Below, piece by piece: positions 1 to 12,718 of a stretch of DNA of 64,000 nucleotides. The position numbers were made by a program, and so were the translations under genes. Origin of the DNA: Shinisaurus crocodilurus (lineage: Eukaryota > Chordata > Lepidosauria > Squamata > Shinisauridae); contig CM037876.1 in NCBI GenBank assembly GCA_021292165.1, positions 43,448,575 to 43,512,574 on the forward strand. The letters are read 5' to 3'. Every line of letters starts with the position of its first letter. Position 1 is the first letter of the stretch. The notes beneath the pieces are model-generated. The model ran no database searches. It saw nothing but the letters and a program-made list of their open reading frames with translations, and had not been told where the DNA came from.

Positions 1-185
1 CCAGTGCAGTGGACAGTGTTGAACTAGAAACAGGGAGACTTGAGTTCAAATCCAAGTTTGGCCATGAAACTCACTGCAAAGCATTGGGCCAGGTCTGGTC
101 AGCTTAAGCTGCCTCACAGGGTTATTGTGAGAATAACCTTGTATAGTGCCCTGAGCTTCCTGAATAAAAATTGAATAAATTATAT
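1..185 (+). repeat. tRNA-derived SINE, old copy
   Basis: A B-box-like GTTCAAATC lies near base 45. The body (GCCATGAAACTCACTG, CCTCACAGGGTTATTGTGAG) matches the better preserved SINE at 31,482. It ends in an AT-rich tail. The many differences from that copy suggest an old insertion in ANXA5 intron 8. Confidence 0.6.
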
Positions 186-300
186 ATATTATAAGGTCCA
201 GGACAATATCTTCTGCACAGAGAGGTATGAAAACTTTGTATTTGGCACAACCTTTCCACAACTAAGGCAAGTCTGATTATCCCCTTTTTTCCCCTCTCCA

Positions 301-359
301 ATGCAGGAGAAAGCAGAAGTTGGAATTACAATGCAGGAGAAGCAGAAGTTGGAATTACA
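301..359. repeat. 30-bp tandem duplication
   Basis: Two adjacent copies of a unit starting ATGCAGGAGAA (301-330 and 331-359) differ by one base deletion. It is intronic and I see no function. Confidence 0.8.
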
Positions 360-1378
360 AGATACCTAATTTATCTATATTACCTCAAAACAAGAATAAT
401 ATGGAGGGATGAGCCAGCCTATGCAAACTTCAAGTAGAGCAACTGATAGCTTGCCACTTGGAACCTGCAAGTTTATTACGCAACAGAATGTAGCTAATGT
501 ATGGCCAATCCCTGACATATAATAGTTGAAGAGTAGCACAGGCTAGTATTAGGGCAAGCATCTTCCCACTGAGTGAACTGAGACCAGATGTGATGAGGCA
601 AAATGCCCTCTTTAACATTGCCCTTAACATTTCAAATAAGGCTGGGCCTAAAGTTTTCAAGAGGGAACTTTCAGCTTGAATTTGGTGGGTTTAGAACCAT
701 GAAAGAGGGGGTGTAATTGCATTCCCTTTTTGGGGTAGGGGACCCATTGAAGCTCTTCAAGTTCCATCCAGTGGCCATCATTTTAGTTTTCCCAGAATGC
801 CCTATTCCAAGGGCCATCTTGTGAGGAAAATGGCAGCCATCACAAAAAAGTGATAGTCACCATTTTTTGTGGAAGTGTTTCTTTCCCTAAATGCCACTCA
901 GAACATGTTATCCCAGGAAAACTAAAATGGTGGATGGCTGCCATCCCAACAGAACTTCCATATATTTTACCATTCCCCACCCCCACACACACACCTGGAA
1001 TTCCCATCCAGCCACAAAAAGACTCAAAATTCCCCCACATTAGACAGTCTAAGAATGAGACCGTGACATTCAGGAGGGGCATTTGGAACCAGCATTATTT
1101 CCAACCAATGGTTCGCTTATATGCCTAGGTTTGTACAATACAGTGATTGTACAATGGCATTGTTCTTTATAAGAGGGAAATAAGAATACCTGAAAATCAC
1201 GGATTCTCAGAGATTGTTTACCTCCAAGATTCATATAACACACACATAATTGCACAAGCTGCAAATATAATTTCCATGCTGGAATCATGCCTTCAAGTTG
1301 AATTCCCACTTGCTTGTATCTTTAAGATGCTGTTTAAGCACTTTTGCGTGTGAAGGGCAGAGAGGAGTTTCCACCTAC

Positions 1379-1435
1379 CTGAGCATCTGCCTCAACTAGG
1401 CTCTCATTAATCGGGCCATCAGGGTCTCTGTTACC
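1379..1435 (-). CDS. ANXA5: ANXA5 exon 8
   Basis: A 57-bp exon reads GNRDPDG..NESLVEADAQ between a TTTAG acceptor and a GTAGGT donor. It is the linker after repeat 2. The first residue is Gly where I recall Ala in bird and mammal annexin A5; the NRDPD core is kept. Both borders are in phase 0. Confidence 0.93.
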
Positions 1436-2135
1436 CTAAATGGGATAAAAGGCAAACATAGGTATGGATTAATGAATATAGGAATCAAAACTATTATTAT
1501 AATTCTTATTAAAAAATCAGTGCCATCAAAAAGGGTTATGATATGACTAATAGTTTTTTGTACCCACATTGTCTTTCTTTTAGGTGCACTGTATAGTCTG
1601 TACATGGGCTATGCGAATCCTTGCCTCCAATATGTAGATGGGCAGAAGACTGGACCATGTTGTGCAAGGGTGCCATGTAGCTTCTGAGCTTTGGATGCTG
1701 AATGAGCAGGCCCAAGATCTCTATGGGAAAGTGCCCTTAGTGTCAATGTGTTTGAAAGGACAGCATTTTGGGACAAGAGAGGCCCATTTTGGAACAGTAA
1801 CCTTTACTACAGTACTAGTGAAATTGGAGTAGAAGCTCCAAGGAGCAGATGGGAATAGGGTTAAGATGGATGAAAGGCGCTCACTTCAAGGTAAGAGGGA
1901 TGGGTGAAGATGGTCTTGGAAATGAGGATGGGTGCCCGGAACTTAGCATGTTCATGCTGCTCTTTTGAGGCTTTCCTTCCACCCATTTTGGAAAGGAAAA
2001 GGCTCATCTCAATTGGGCAAATTGCACACTCACTCTTGACTTCCTACACAGGATGACAAGCATGCACAATTCCAAGGCCTACCCCCATGATCCAATGCAC
2101 ATAGGCCATTACTAGAAGGGGTGAAGGTCTAAACC
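1436..2135. other. intronic stretch, nothing recognised
   Basis: This is ANXA5 intron 7 sequence without a feature I can name. The same holds for 360-1378, apart from a weak match at 780-960 (AATGGCAGCCAT) to the end of the DNA element at 26,165-27,075. Confidence 0.5.
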
Positions 2136-2830
2136 CTGCCTTCATTCATTCATTCATTCAAAATATTTCTTGGCCACCTTTCAGGGCAGGAGCCCTCTTA
2201 CAGTACAAGAGTAAAATGCACTTAATGCTTATTTATAAAAACCAATGTGATAATAAAAACAGCAGAAACAGCAATGGCAGCAAACATTCTAAAAAGACAA
2301 CCAACACCAACAAAAGTCAAAACCTCCAACACAACATTTCAGCTACAAGCCAGTCCGATAAAATATAATCAGGGAAAGGCCAGAGTAAAGTTTTCAGGGC
2401 TTTCCTAAAAGCCTGCAATGATGGGTCCTGCTGAAACCCCAATGGCAACTTACTCCAGAGGTGTGGGGCCACTGCAGAAAAGGCCCTCTCTCATGTACTT
2501 GCCCACCTAACTGCCCTCAAAGGTGGGCAGGTGAGAAGGGCCTCTCGTGCTGATCTTAAAATGTGGGCAGGCTGATATGGGTGAAGGTGGGCCTTCAAGT
2601 AATTTCATCCTAAACCATTTAAGGCATTAAAAGGTCAAAAAAAGCACTTTAAATTGGCCTCGGAAACACACCAGTAAGCAGTGCAGCTGGCGCAGTACAG
2701 GTGTTATATGATCCGATTGCCTCACCCCCACCAACACTTGGCCGGCCACATTCTGCACCAGCTGAAGTTTCCGTACCTTAAAGAGGCAAACACCCACATA
2801 CAGATCAGGCTTGGAGCAAATGAATCAACA
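2136..2830 (-). repeat. LINE-like 3' fragment (L2/CR1 group)
   Basis: Read on the minus strand this ends in GGTGGCCAAGAAATATTT followed by (AATG)n, a LINE-type tail. The body matches 11,505-11,780 and 56,838-57,380. In the last copy it lies directly downstream of reverse-transcriptase coding sequence. It is located in ANXA5 intron 7. Confidence 0.6.
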
Positions 2831-2924
2831 TAGAAAAAACATGTACACTGGAGCCATAATGTTGTAGAATAAAATAGCCTTTGCCTTGAGTTTTATATCC
2901 AGATCATGTACTGAAGAAGCTTAC

Positions 2925-3004
2925 CTGAAGAAGAACTACCAACATCCTCTGATAGTAACCAGAGGTGTCTGATGTTATATGATCTTCTAAGTTGGCTTCA
3001 TATT
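2925..3004 (-). CDS. ANXA5: ANXA5 exon 7
   Basis: An 80-bp exon has acceptor CTTGTTGCAG and donor GTAAGC. It completes a split Glu codon and reads EYEANLEDHIT..DTSGYY and RMLVVLLQ, the end of annexin repeat 2. The DTSG motif supplies the acidic calcium ligand paired with the GAGT loop of exon 6. Confidence 0.96.
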
Positions 3005-3505
3005 CTGCAACAAGAGAATACACATCCATCACTGACAAACTACTTTAATGTAGAAAGAAAGGCTACTCTAGTTGTTAGAGTTACAAGTAATGGATGGGTA
3101 TCTTTACATGGGGACCAGTCACTTTGTAATTCAGAATGAAATAAGTATTCCTGCCGGTACACAGGATATGGGGGAAATGGGACTAAAGATGGTATACCTA
3201 ATTTCACACTACCTCTACCTACCATAGGAAGAAAAGTGTATACTTCTCAAGAGCAAATTATACATAATGAGGCAGGCTCTTTGAGGCATCAGCAAAGAGA
3301 GTAATGAATGCCATATAGAAGAGTGCGCACTATGTTAATGTTGTTGGCATGATGTCATTATTCTCTTAAAATGCACAAGCAGAAAGAGGAATGGGAAAGG
3401 GCAGCAGGCAAGAAGAGCAAACACAGCTGCCAAGCCAGATCTAAAACAAAAGGTTAGAAAAGGATGGTGCATAATTTGTAAACCCAGAACAAGAAGAGTT
3501 ACTAG

Positions 3506-3845
3506 GCCTATTCACACATTGTGCGTGTAGAGCTACCACATGGTGTCGCAGGAGCAGGACCATGCCACTGGCCCGGACGCCATTAACGTGCATCCTCAAT
3601 GACCATATGTTTAACATAGATGTCTACAAAGGGGCACCTACATGTGAGTAGCCGGATACACATAGGCACTCCATATGATTGGGGTCTCCCGATCATGCAA
3701 AGCACCTACATAGTCTACTCACATGTAGGCGCCCCATTGCAGACATCCACACTGAACAGGCAGACAGCAGGGCCAGTAGGGCATTCATTGTCTCCCCCTC
3801 CTCTCCATACAGTAGCCCTGCAGGCAGATAATGTGTGAATGGGGC
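3506..3845. mobile_element. MITE with inverted repeats (hAT-like?)
   Basis: The ends GCCTATTCACACA and TGTGTGAATGGGGC are inverted. A second, inner inverted pair (ACCTACATGTGAGTAG near 3,638 and CTACTCACATGTAGG near 3,715) encloses the core. It has no coding capacity. The family is a guess. Confidence 0.6.
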
Positions 3846-4112
3846 TTTTGACAGCCTCATATCCTACTTAGAAGAACTACTTCCAGGTAAGGTGTCCCAT
3901 CCCCCCCCAAGATTCAAGGTATTCGATATCTACAGTTATCCAGCATGTAAAGGTTTAATCTACAATCTGGTTAAAAATTAGCCTTTTCAGATCACTAAGT
4001 GATATAAATTCCCCTTTTCACATATTGTTAAAATCGTCTTTGTCAAATAGATAAAATCCTACGGAAAGCAGCAAAGGAAGAAAATTCAATTATACCGTGC
4101 AACGTACTAGAA

Positions 4113-4254
4113 CAGGAGTGGGAACCTTGTGGCCCTCCAGATGTTTTGGCCTACAACTCCCATCATCCCTCACCATTGGTTATGCTGGCTAGGGCTGATG
4201 GGAGTTCTAGGCCAAAACATCTGGAGGGCCACAAGTTGCCCATCCCAAATTGGG
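4113..4254. mobile_element. hairpin MITE with 8-bp target duplication
   Basis: The two halves are inverted copies (GGCCCTCCAGATGTTTTGG and its complement). TACTAGAA directly flanks the element on both sides (4,105-4,112 and 4,255-4,262). An 8-bp duplication fits hAT transposition. Related hairpins lie at 10,335, 16,383, 22,893 and 28,770. Confidence 0.8.
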
Positions 4255-4429
4255 TACTAGAACATGAACCGAAAACATGAAGGAACAGCTTTCACAACAC
4301 TAATCCCAGCAAGAATTGAATTGATCCCATATTCTACACATTTTTCACTCCCCTTAGTCGAATATTTCACATACTCTGAAGCTCTGACAAATATCGCAGT
4401 CTTTCAAAGAACAGAATACTATATTTTAC

Positions 4430-4520
4430 CTTCCTGATAAACTTTGTTTATATTCCGGATTTCGGCAGTTGTTCTAGATGCGAGAATTTCAGTCAGGACA
4501 TTTTCATCAGTTCCTGCCCC
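4430..4520 (-). CDS. ANXA5: ANXA5 exon 6
   Basis: A 91-bp exon has acceptor GGTTGCAG and donor GTAAAA. It reads [17 protein letters not shown] and ends in a split Glu codon. This is the first half of annexin repeat 2 with the GxGT calcium loop intact. Confidence 0.96.
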
Positions 4521-5765
4521 CTGCAACCAATGGAATGAGTTGATGAAATTATATACCATTATTTTTGCTCAATACACACAGCTAGTATAATAACGCTTTG
4601 GGTTGAAGGAGGGGGAAGGGGGTGCCACTCTTTCTACAGCCTCTTTTCCTTTTTTACTCTGCAATATCAAAATCCAGATTTTGATTTTACTTTGTACCCA
4701 ATATTTAATTCTTTAAAATAAAATAAAGCACTTACACAGCTTCAATACACTTGAAAGAAATCCATACTGCTCAAAACTACCAAGTTCTGCTTCCTCAATA
4801 CCACATGACCAATAACAGTGCATGAAATTGCCTAAACAGAACTTACACTGATTCATACAGGAAATCGGTGGCAGAGTTAATAGCTGAAATAATGGATCTT
4901 GTGACACTGTCCCTTTTAATAAAACTAAAAAGAAAATCCTCCCTCCCAGTAGACTTGCAGAGTGGCTGGTTTTAATTCAAAAATATAGACTGGTCACCTT
5001 TCCGTCTTGTCAATAGTACAACTTCTAGCTGTGGTGTGGAGACAATGAGTTCATGGCATTTCCTCTAACTTTTACAGGAAGTCACATACTTGAGCCTACC
5101 CTTCTCTTTCTTCCTATCTCTCCAACAAAGCTTGCAACAGAACCAAATAGGAGGTGGATTTAAAGGCTTTGGGTTGTCATTTCAATAGCTGCTACAGTCT
5201 GATTAATACAAGGAGTAAATACAAGCAGGAAAAGGCATGCCTGCTAATGATTTCAAGATTACTTTTAAAAAGATTATTTTTAAAATATAATTGTCATCCT
5301 TGTTCAGCACTTAAGATAGAAAGAGGGTGGAGCCTGCATGCAAACAAGATGGCTGCCTAGGCCCAAGCTCTCCAGCCTGGCCCAAAATAAATCCTATCAG
5401 ACAGCAAACACTGAGCCCTCAGAAGCCGAAACTCAGTGGAGGGATGGCGCAGGGATCATCACAGCCGAAAAATAAAGATCTTGTGGCACATTTTCGGGCA
5501 AGAAACTCCACTCTAGCTCTGGGCCTGGACAATGAGGAGGGCTCTATAAAGGCACAGAAGATGGCCAAAACATCTAAAGATGGTATGGCATAATGTAATT
5601 CACCTATGCAATTAATGGCTCGCTCACCACTTAGAAAGTCTCCGAAACAAATGGGCAAATGTCATAAAGCCTTGGGGGGGGGGGGGGATAGATGTGGTTG
5701 TTGCAAAATTAGATAATATTGGAAACACCGCAAATGAAGCAGTGGAATTAGGCATACTCAATGAC

Positions 5766-7625
5766 GTCCGCACCACACTACAACTCACCATGGGTAACTA
5801 GCCATGATGGGTTGTCATGCTGTCCAAACCTGTTGTGGTTTCTGCAGGGTGGCTTATTTTTCACGAAAAAGCCACCCTGAGAACCCATGGCTTGTTTTAG
5901 GGTTGTTCTTGTCAACGATGGGTTGTCATGTCGTCCGAACCCAGCAGGGCAACTTCATCATGGGTTGTGGGGGTACAGCTACAGCGCTGCTTGGCAAGAG
6001 CAGCAAAGATGCCTGCTGCTTGCTTTCGTGATCTTGCCAGTGACTGCCCTTCCGATGCCAAAATGGCACTTTGGAAGGACCGTCACCCATTTCTCAGCTT
6101 TTTTAAAAAAAAAATATTTCAGTGCCTCAAAAATGGGCAATTGGATCCGTTATTATTCTTGTTGTTGTTGGTCTTTTGCAAGCGTGCACTTATGACTGTC
6201 CGATATGTGGAGTCTTGCCTGGTCAGTTTGTCTGTTTCAGTTGTCAAAGGGAGCAGAGTAGAGTAGATTTGACAAGGTGAGACTGCATATAGGTGAATTT
6301 GTGCACAGTTGCCAGGGACCAAGTGCCTAGCTGTCAATTGAAAAGCACCAGTAAAGGGGGGAACGTGGCGAAAGTAAGTGCAACAAAAGGGGGCAGGGAC
6401 AATATCTCCCACTTAGCAATGTGATCCTCTCAATTTGAAGTGTTGCACTGACAGTTCTCCGTACCCTCTACCTTTTCTACACTTCCCAAGTCTCCAGCTG
6501 CTCCAGAAAGGGGAGCAAAGTTGCACAAATTTGACCCACTGGGAAATATAAGCAGATTTCATGGCTGGGGAGTAAATGGAGAGGAAATCTGCATTATCTT
6601 TCCCCTCTGTTTACTTCCCAGCCTTGAAATCTGCTTATATTTCCCTGTCAAAAAAATGCGCAAATTTCAGAGAGTTAAAAATACAACAACTTAGAACTGG
6701 ACTGAGTAAATGGGGTGCACGCACATGCACGCGTGCACACACACACACCCCCTGCAATTTCACCCCAATCACTCTGTCACATCCAGTCACCTTATCAGGG
6801 TTTTTGACAGCTGTCAGGAAACCACAGTAAGTGCCCTGAAAGAAAGCCGCAAAACGGGGGTGACCTTAACATCTCCCCTTTCTAGACTAGCTAGAGACTC
6901 GGGAAGTGTCTCAAAGGTGGATTGAGAAGTGTCAGTTCAACACTTAAAACCCAGAAGTTTACCTTGCTAAGAGGGAAATCTACAGCCCTTTTGGTACACA
7001 TACTTTTGCATTTTTCCTCTGTTTGACAATGCATTCCATTTGACAGCTAGGCACTTGATAGCTGTCAACTGTTCGCAATGTAGCCTATATGCAGTCTCGC
7101 CTCTTTTGACAGCTGTAACTGACAAGGAAATAGACCAGGCGAGGCTGCATATATTGGAAAGGTGAAAGAGCACTTTTGAACAACTCCAAAAAAAAACCCT
7201 GAAGACATTTGCACACATTTCTGGTGCCCAAAAAAAAAAAGTTGGCAAACCAGTGACGGTTGCTCCAAAGTGCTGCTTAGGCATCGATGGAGGGGCTGTC
7301 ACTGGCTGCAGCACAGGTGAGATCGCCAAGAGCAGCAAGGGGTTTTTGCCACTCTTGCTGAGTGGCTTGCTAGCCACTTCCTTCAACCCATGATGGGATC
7401 AGTCTGCCACATTCGGACGACACAACAACCCATTGTGGGTTCAACAACCCCTAGAACAAGCCATGGGTTGTCTAGGTGGCTTGCTGCACAAAAACAAGCC
7501 ATCTTGTGAAAAGCAGTCTGGGTTCAGAAGACATGTCAACCCACCATGGCTAGTAACCCACAATGGATTGCCGTGTCATGCGAACCCAGTCAACATCAAC
7601 TGGACAACATGTTCCCCCTGTTGGA
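5766..7625. mobile_element. 1.86-kb palindromic DNA transposon, non-autonomous
   Basis: The left half (5,766-6,588) and right half (6,590-7,625) are imperfect inverted copies. The centre is a clean hairpin: AAGCAGATTTCATGGCTGGG near 6,551 and its complement near 6,625. Both ends carry short hairpins with AACCCACCATGG-like sequence. Frames inside do not resemble known proteins. Related or half copies lie at 52,640-53,425, 58,735, 62,200 and 62,585. It is inserted in ANXA5 intron 5. Confidence 0.65.
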
Positions 7626-9037
7626 TCATTAAATAAAGGACTAACAATCAAATGAAGTATGTTAGAATTACTGGTGTCTGATGTATTCACCTGCTTATTG
7701 TTTATTACAAAGTAAGAACTGGGGGGGGGGGGGAGATAGAACAGGGGAAGCCATTGTTGAGTTTAACAAAGGAGATTAAAGTTATCAACCATGTTTTGAT
7801 TCCAATTATATGGAATTTTAATAAAAATTATGTATATATATATATATACACACAGATATACTTAAAAATACATTACATTTAGGTTATGATTACATATTGG
7901 ATTTATACTTCTTTTTACTGTGTAAACATCTTCCCCGAGACAACTGTCCATCCTAGACTATTCCAATACCTAGGCTTCTAACTAGTTTTACCTGTATAAT
8001 ACATTTAATTGCTAGTTTGTTTAGCTGTATCTTTCTTCTAACCTCTATGCTCGTGTTCCAACTCTACTACTGTTTCAGAAACCATTATTTTCACTACCTT
8101 ATTGTTGCAAGTCCAGATTTGTTCTGCCTAACATCTGGGTGACTTCATGGCTGACAACCAATTGAGATTCATTTTCCTACTTTGGGAGCTTGAATAAAGA
8201 AAGCTCAAATACCCAGCATGCAATTACAACACTTCTGAATAAAATAAGTCTTTGGCTGACTGTACAGGGATTTCACACCTAGGGCAAATTCCTACCATAA
8301 CTTTGATAGGTTGAGAGAATGCTGGTTGAGTTAATCAGTGCGGAAGTTGGCAATGCAGTGAAGAGCTCATGTAACTTGACTGTTTTACACCACTGGGCTA
8401 CTATTCAACTATTTTCAGCAACTTTGTCTGGAACTACAGGTTCATTTGCAGAGCCAGGTCTGGAAATCTGAGTCTCCACTGAGTAATAGGGCAAAGGTGA
8501 AGCAGCAGCAGCAGGAAGAGGGTGCTTAACCTTTCTCTGTTTTCACCTGTAGCCTCCTTCCACCAGGCACATTCTAATAATTTATCAAATCATTTCTACC
8601 CTACCTCTCTTGCCTAGGGTAAGGCACTTAGAATGGCTTACAGTAACCATCTTCTTTTTTTTTTTTAATGACAAACTACGGATGCTTCCAGATGTAGCTT
8701 TTATTGTACAACTGCCCTGCTTCATTACAGAAGGTGCAGGCAATACTGTCCAACTTATAACCCTCCTGCTTCTTCTGTTTTGTTTTTCCTTCTACCACAA
8801 ACAATGCATTCAGGAGGATACAACAGAATAGCTGCACAATGTCTTTTGACTGGTAGTGCTAGGATCCCTGTGTCTGGAAGCACCGTAAGGCATAGAGCAA
8901 AGTGACACAAAAAGCCAAACAGCAGCCCCCAAGAAAACAAAACCCAAACCAAGCCTCAGTGAACATCATCATAAAAAATCTTCAGTTGCTGTCTGAACAT
9001 ACACAGAGAGAAGTGGCTAGCCAACTCACCCTAAGAC
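7626..9037. other. intronic stretch, mostly unassigned
   Basis: It contains a G run near 7,722 and a (TA)n/(CA)n tract at 7,831-7,858. I recognise no gene or element. Confidence 0.5.
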
Positions 9038-9176
9038 AGTCTTCCCAACTGGGTGTTGTCCAGATGTGCTGGACTACAACCCTCATCATCCTCAGCCAGC
9101 ATGGCCACTGTGCATGCTGCTAGGGATGATAGCAGCTGAAGTCCAGCAACATCTGGAGGGCCTGAAATTGAGGAAG
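9038..9176. mobile_element. hairpin MITE, hAT-like
   Basis: GTTGTCCAGATGTGCTGGAC and a complementary GTCCAGCAACATCTGGAGGG flank a short loop. It belongs to the same group as 15,228 and 62,358. Confidence 0.6.
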
Positions 9177-9179
9177 TCT

Positions 9180-9350
9180 GCTCTGGGAAGTGAATTTCAG
9201 AGCATGGGGGCCACTACTGAAAAGCCCTGACCACACATCCCTACCTCCACCACCTAGTGGAAGAATGTGCAACAAGGCCTTTCCTGTGTATGGCAGCATG
9301 CACACAGGTTCGCGAGGGTACAGGTGGTCCTTCAGATATCCAGGTTAACC
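9180..9350 (-). repeat. LINE-like fragment
   Basis: GGGGGCCACTACTGAAAAGCCCT resembles the equivalent segment of the LINE-like repeat at 2,136-2,830 (GTGGGGCCACTGCAGAAAAGG). It is short and diverged. Confidence 0.4.
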
Positions 9351-10334
9351 ACTGCTTTTCACCCAGTGAGGGTTCCAGCGGAGTGTTTGCAACCTTTCAC
9401 AGGTGATAGGCAGAGATGTGGATTGCCAGTCTGGGGCATGATGCCAAATATGTACTCCCAGTCTCAGAGCAAAGGTAGGTGGCATGGGAAGCATCAATGG
9501 CTTCTTTCACCAGGAGTCAAACTCTGCGCAGATTGACTCATTCTGCATCATATAACCAAGTTGGCCTGAGGAACAGGCCCGTTAATCATTAACACATAGA
9601 ACTGTTGAAAACACCCCCCCAAAAAAACCCTTTCAACAGTTACTTGTCTGTGTTACCTAGAGAAAAGGAGGGAATAAGAAGGAAAAAAATCTCATCAGAA
9701 CTATACCTTCTCCATCCCTGTCCTTGCTTCCATCTGCCAGCTTACTGATTTTAATCTCTTGAATCAACATTAAATCATAGGCTTTTGTTTGCTCAGCCAC
9801 CCCAGTAAGTTAAACACAGTTCCCATTCCTCCTCCAAATTCCAAGTTGAAAAAAAATCACTATTTGGCTAGAATACGGTGCTCAGAGCCCTGAGGCCACT
9901 GGAATGGTAGCTGTTTACATAACTGAATAGTGACTGTACTAGCAAACAAACTGAATCTTGGGACACTTCCAAATGGACAGCTTCTAGAGCTACCAATTAG
10001 AAGGCATTGTGCAGCTATCCCACCTTTCCCTCCAGAAGGATGTTCCATAAAAAGAAAAAAGGCACTGGGAAAACACGGGAGACTTACAAACTGAAGGTGA
10101 CGTTGTCCGTGAATTAGGCAGAGCAACCGCAGAATGAAAGCCTTGTCTGGAAGCACCTTTGGTGGCCTTGTCTATTTCAACTGACTAGGCAGCAAGCTAG
10201 TTCAACATTCTCTGGTCTAACCAAAAGGTTCTATGGAACAGTCAGAGAAATATTTCCCCCCCAACCCTGCCTAAGCCCCATACTTAATTTGAAAGACATC
10301 AGCAAAATGCATTTAGAGAAAAATCACCAACTTA

Positions 10335-10475
10335 GAACAATCTTCCCCAACCTGGTGCCCTCCAGATGTTTTGGACCTCCGCTCCCATCAGCCCCAGCCC
10401 ACATGGCAATGGTCAGGAAAACTGGGAGTTATCGTCCAAAACATGTGGAGGGCACCAGGTTGGGGGAAGCTGTTA
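10335..10475. mobile_element. hairpin MITE, hAT-like
   Basis: CAACCTGGTGCCCTCCAGAT and its complement at 10,445-10,465 form a long hairpin. It is the same type as the element at 4,113. Confidence 0.7.
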
Positions 10476-10599
10476 TAGAACAATGTGATCTGAAAGGGGC
10501 AGCCAAAATGACCAGGGGGCTGAATACCTTCCTTCCAAGGAAAGGCTACAGTTTGTGGTGGTGGTAGGCTTTTTAGGTTAGAAAAAAGCCATTTAAGGT

Positions 10600-10880
10600 G
10601 CATGATAAAAGGTTTATGCATGTTATGGAAGTCAATTGTGATTTTTCTCTCTATAATTACTAGAAACTGGAGTTATCCAGTTAAACTGGTTAGCAGGAAA
10701 TCCAGGACAGACGAAGTCCTTTTTCGCATATGTCTGGAATTCACTGTTATAAGGTATAGCGATGGCCATGATCTAAGATGGCTTTAAAAAGGAAGTGAGA
10801 CAAATTCATGGAAGATACATCTGTCATGATTACAAGCTACTGGATAAGTGCATCTGTTCAGGATTCCAGATACTCCATTC
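10600..10880 (+). repeat. CR1 LINE fragment, C-terminal end
   Basis: TCCAGGACAGACGAAGTCCT, then GGAATTCACTG and GGCTTTAAAAAGGAAGTGAGAC, match the sense strand of the CR1 copy at 26,228-26,735. It is decayed and has stops. Confidence 0.6.
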
Positions 10881-11504
10881 CATGTCCACTCCTCCTCTGG
10901 TTTTCTGTTCCCCCACAACCATCAGTATTCTGTTCTCATTGGGCTGTTTTTTTTCCCCATTCTGGAGTTTTGGGGGCATACACACTGATGCTCAATCCGC
11001 TTCATTAAAATCTTGGATTTCTCCACCAATTTCTATGGCCAGATCTCACTTTTGTCCCTGGGATCATTTAAAAATAGCTTTTCAGTGAGAACCTGGAAGT
11101 GACCTAGGCAATAAGATGGTTCTCTATAGACTTGTTATGTCTATCTCTTTTCCAGGATACCCTGTCCTATATTCCTCCTTCTCATCCCCAATTTTCCATA
11201 TTTTTCCGCTCAACCGTCAGTCATGGCCACTGAGAAGGCTCAGCCTTCATTGGACTGTTTTGGGGGTGGTCCCCACCCTAGGGTTTTTTCTAAAGTTTTT
11301 TTGGGGGGCATACTTCTTCAAACTGAAGGGTTCCCCTGAACCTGACAATAACTCCCCCTTGTGTGTGGGAAGTAAAATTTTCTCTACATAAGCACAAGCA
11401 CTCAAAGACTTGAAATCAGTACTAGGATATAGAAGGTAGTTATGTAGACCCTCCAGGTTCAATGAGCAATATGCCCCACTGGGGAGCAACAATGGGAGAT
11501 AGCT

Positions 11505-11860
11505 ATTTTATTTATTTATTTAAAATATTTCTTGGCCACCTTTCAGGGCAGAAGCCCTCCCAATGCGGTGTACAATTTAAAAAACAACAACAACCTAATA
11601 AAAACTGATACCGTTGGAGGGAAAGCAATAAAAATACAGTAAAATAGCAATAAAATCAACAAACATATCAGAGGAAGGCCAAAGTAAAATAATATGTTTT
11701 CAGGGCCTTCTTAAAAGCTTGCAATGATGGGGCCTAGTGGACCCCCAATGGCAACTTATTCCAACCACATCGTGGCTGGCCTCTGTGTGAAACAAGAAGC
11801 TGGATTAAATGGAGCATTGTTCTGATCTAGCAGGGCTCTTCTTAGGTAATTTCCTAATTG
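11505..11860. repeat. two LINE tails, opposite strands
   Basis: 11,505-11,780 is a minus-strand LINE-like 3' fragment: (TTTA)n, then AAATATTTCTTGGCCACC, as at 2,136. 11,781-11,860 is a plus-strand CR1 3' end (TCTGATCTAGCAGGGCTCTT). Confidence 0.55.
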
Positions 11861-12314
11861 GTTCCCTTCTCCCTAAGAGCTTCACACAGGATGCACTTAA
11901 TCACGAGCCAAAGCTGTTAGCAGCCACTAAAAAAAAAAGTCCACTGGAAGCAGAAGAGCATGCACTGAGCTTCAATCATAAATTTAACATAAAAAGAGCA
12001 TTTAAAATGAAGGACACATTGTAACTGTAAAATGCAGGTGGTGGCAAGCATGGCTTTATTGCACACACGCTATTGGCCAGACACTGTATGTTCTTCCTTC
12101 AAAAGACAAAAGACCACTGAAAACTTGATCACTACAATCTCTGAAATTACTCAGGTGGACAGGAAAATTAATGAAGTCATTAAAATTAAAGCAATCACCA
12201 TAAATAATCAAGCAGATCAATTATCATAATAGGAAATCTGACAAGGAAAGGAGACGCAGTCACAGAAAAAATAAACATTTCATCAATATTTTTATTTTGT
12301 GCCACCAATTTTAC

Positions 12315-12428
12315 CTTAATGGCATGCTTCAGTGCATGGGCATCAAAGAGCCGTGCAGGTCTCATTAGAGCCACCATCAGAGTCTCAACTTTGCCTGTAA
12401 GTTCCGATTTTAGGTCACTGACGAGATC
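12315..12428 (-). CDS. ANXA5: ANXA5 exon 5
   Basis: A 114-bp exon has acceptor CAATTAG and donor GTAAAA. It reads DLVSDLKSELTGK and LMVALMRPARLFDAHALKHAIK, the end of annexin repeat 1 and the link to repeat 2. Both ends are phase 0. Confidence 0.97.
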
Positions 12429-12718
12429 CTAATTGACAGGAAGAAGAACGCCTAATTACCGTAATTAGAAACACAGTTCAAAATTAATCCTCCAATCATA
12501 CAAACTAGGATATCACTGGAGGGAGTGAAAAGTTCAAGAAGGGTGTATATCTTGTGGGGTGGTGGTGGAGAGAGAGTATGAAATGATATAGAACATGTAA
12601 GCAGCCGACCTAAAATATTATCCATCACAAAATCCACATTATATGGATAAGTATGCACACACGTATGCAGTGCGCGCGTACACACACACCAACTCCCAAT
12701 TCAAAGCAGTCTCCTTAC

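Noticed and set aside
1..1378. Possible ANXA5 exon 9
   Set aside because: I looked on the minus strand for the KWGTDEE region and found none, so the exon must lie outside the window.
5887..6266. Overlapping frames of 75-112 codons
   Set aside because: They lie inside one arm of a palindromic transposon in several frames at once, and none resembles a protein.
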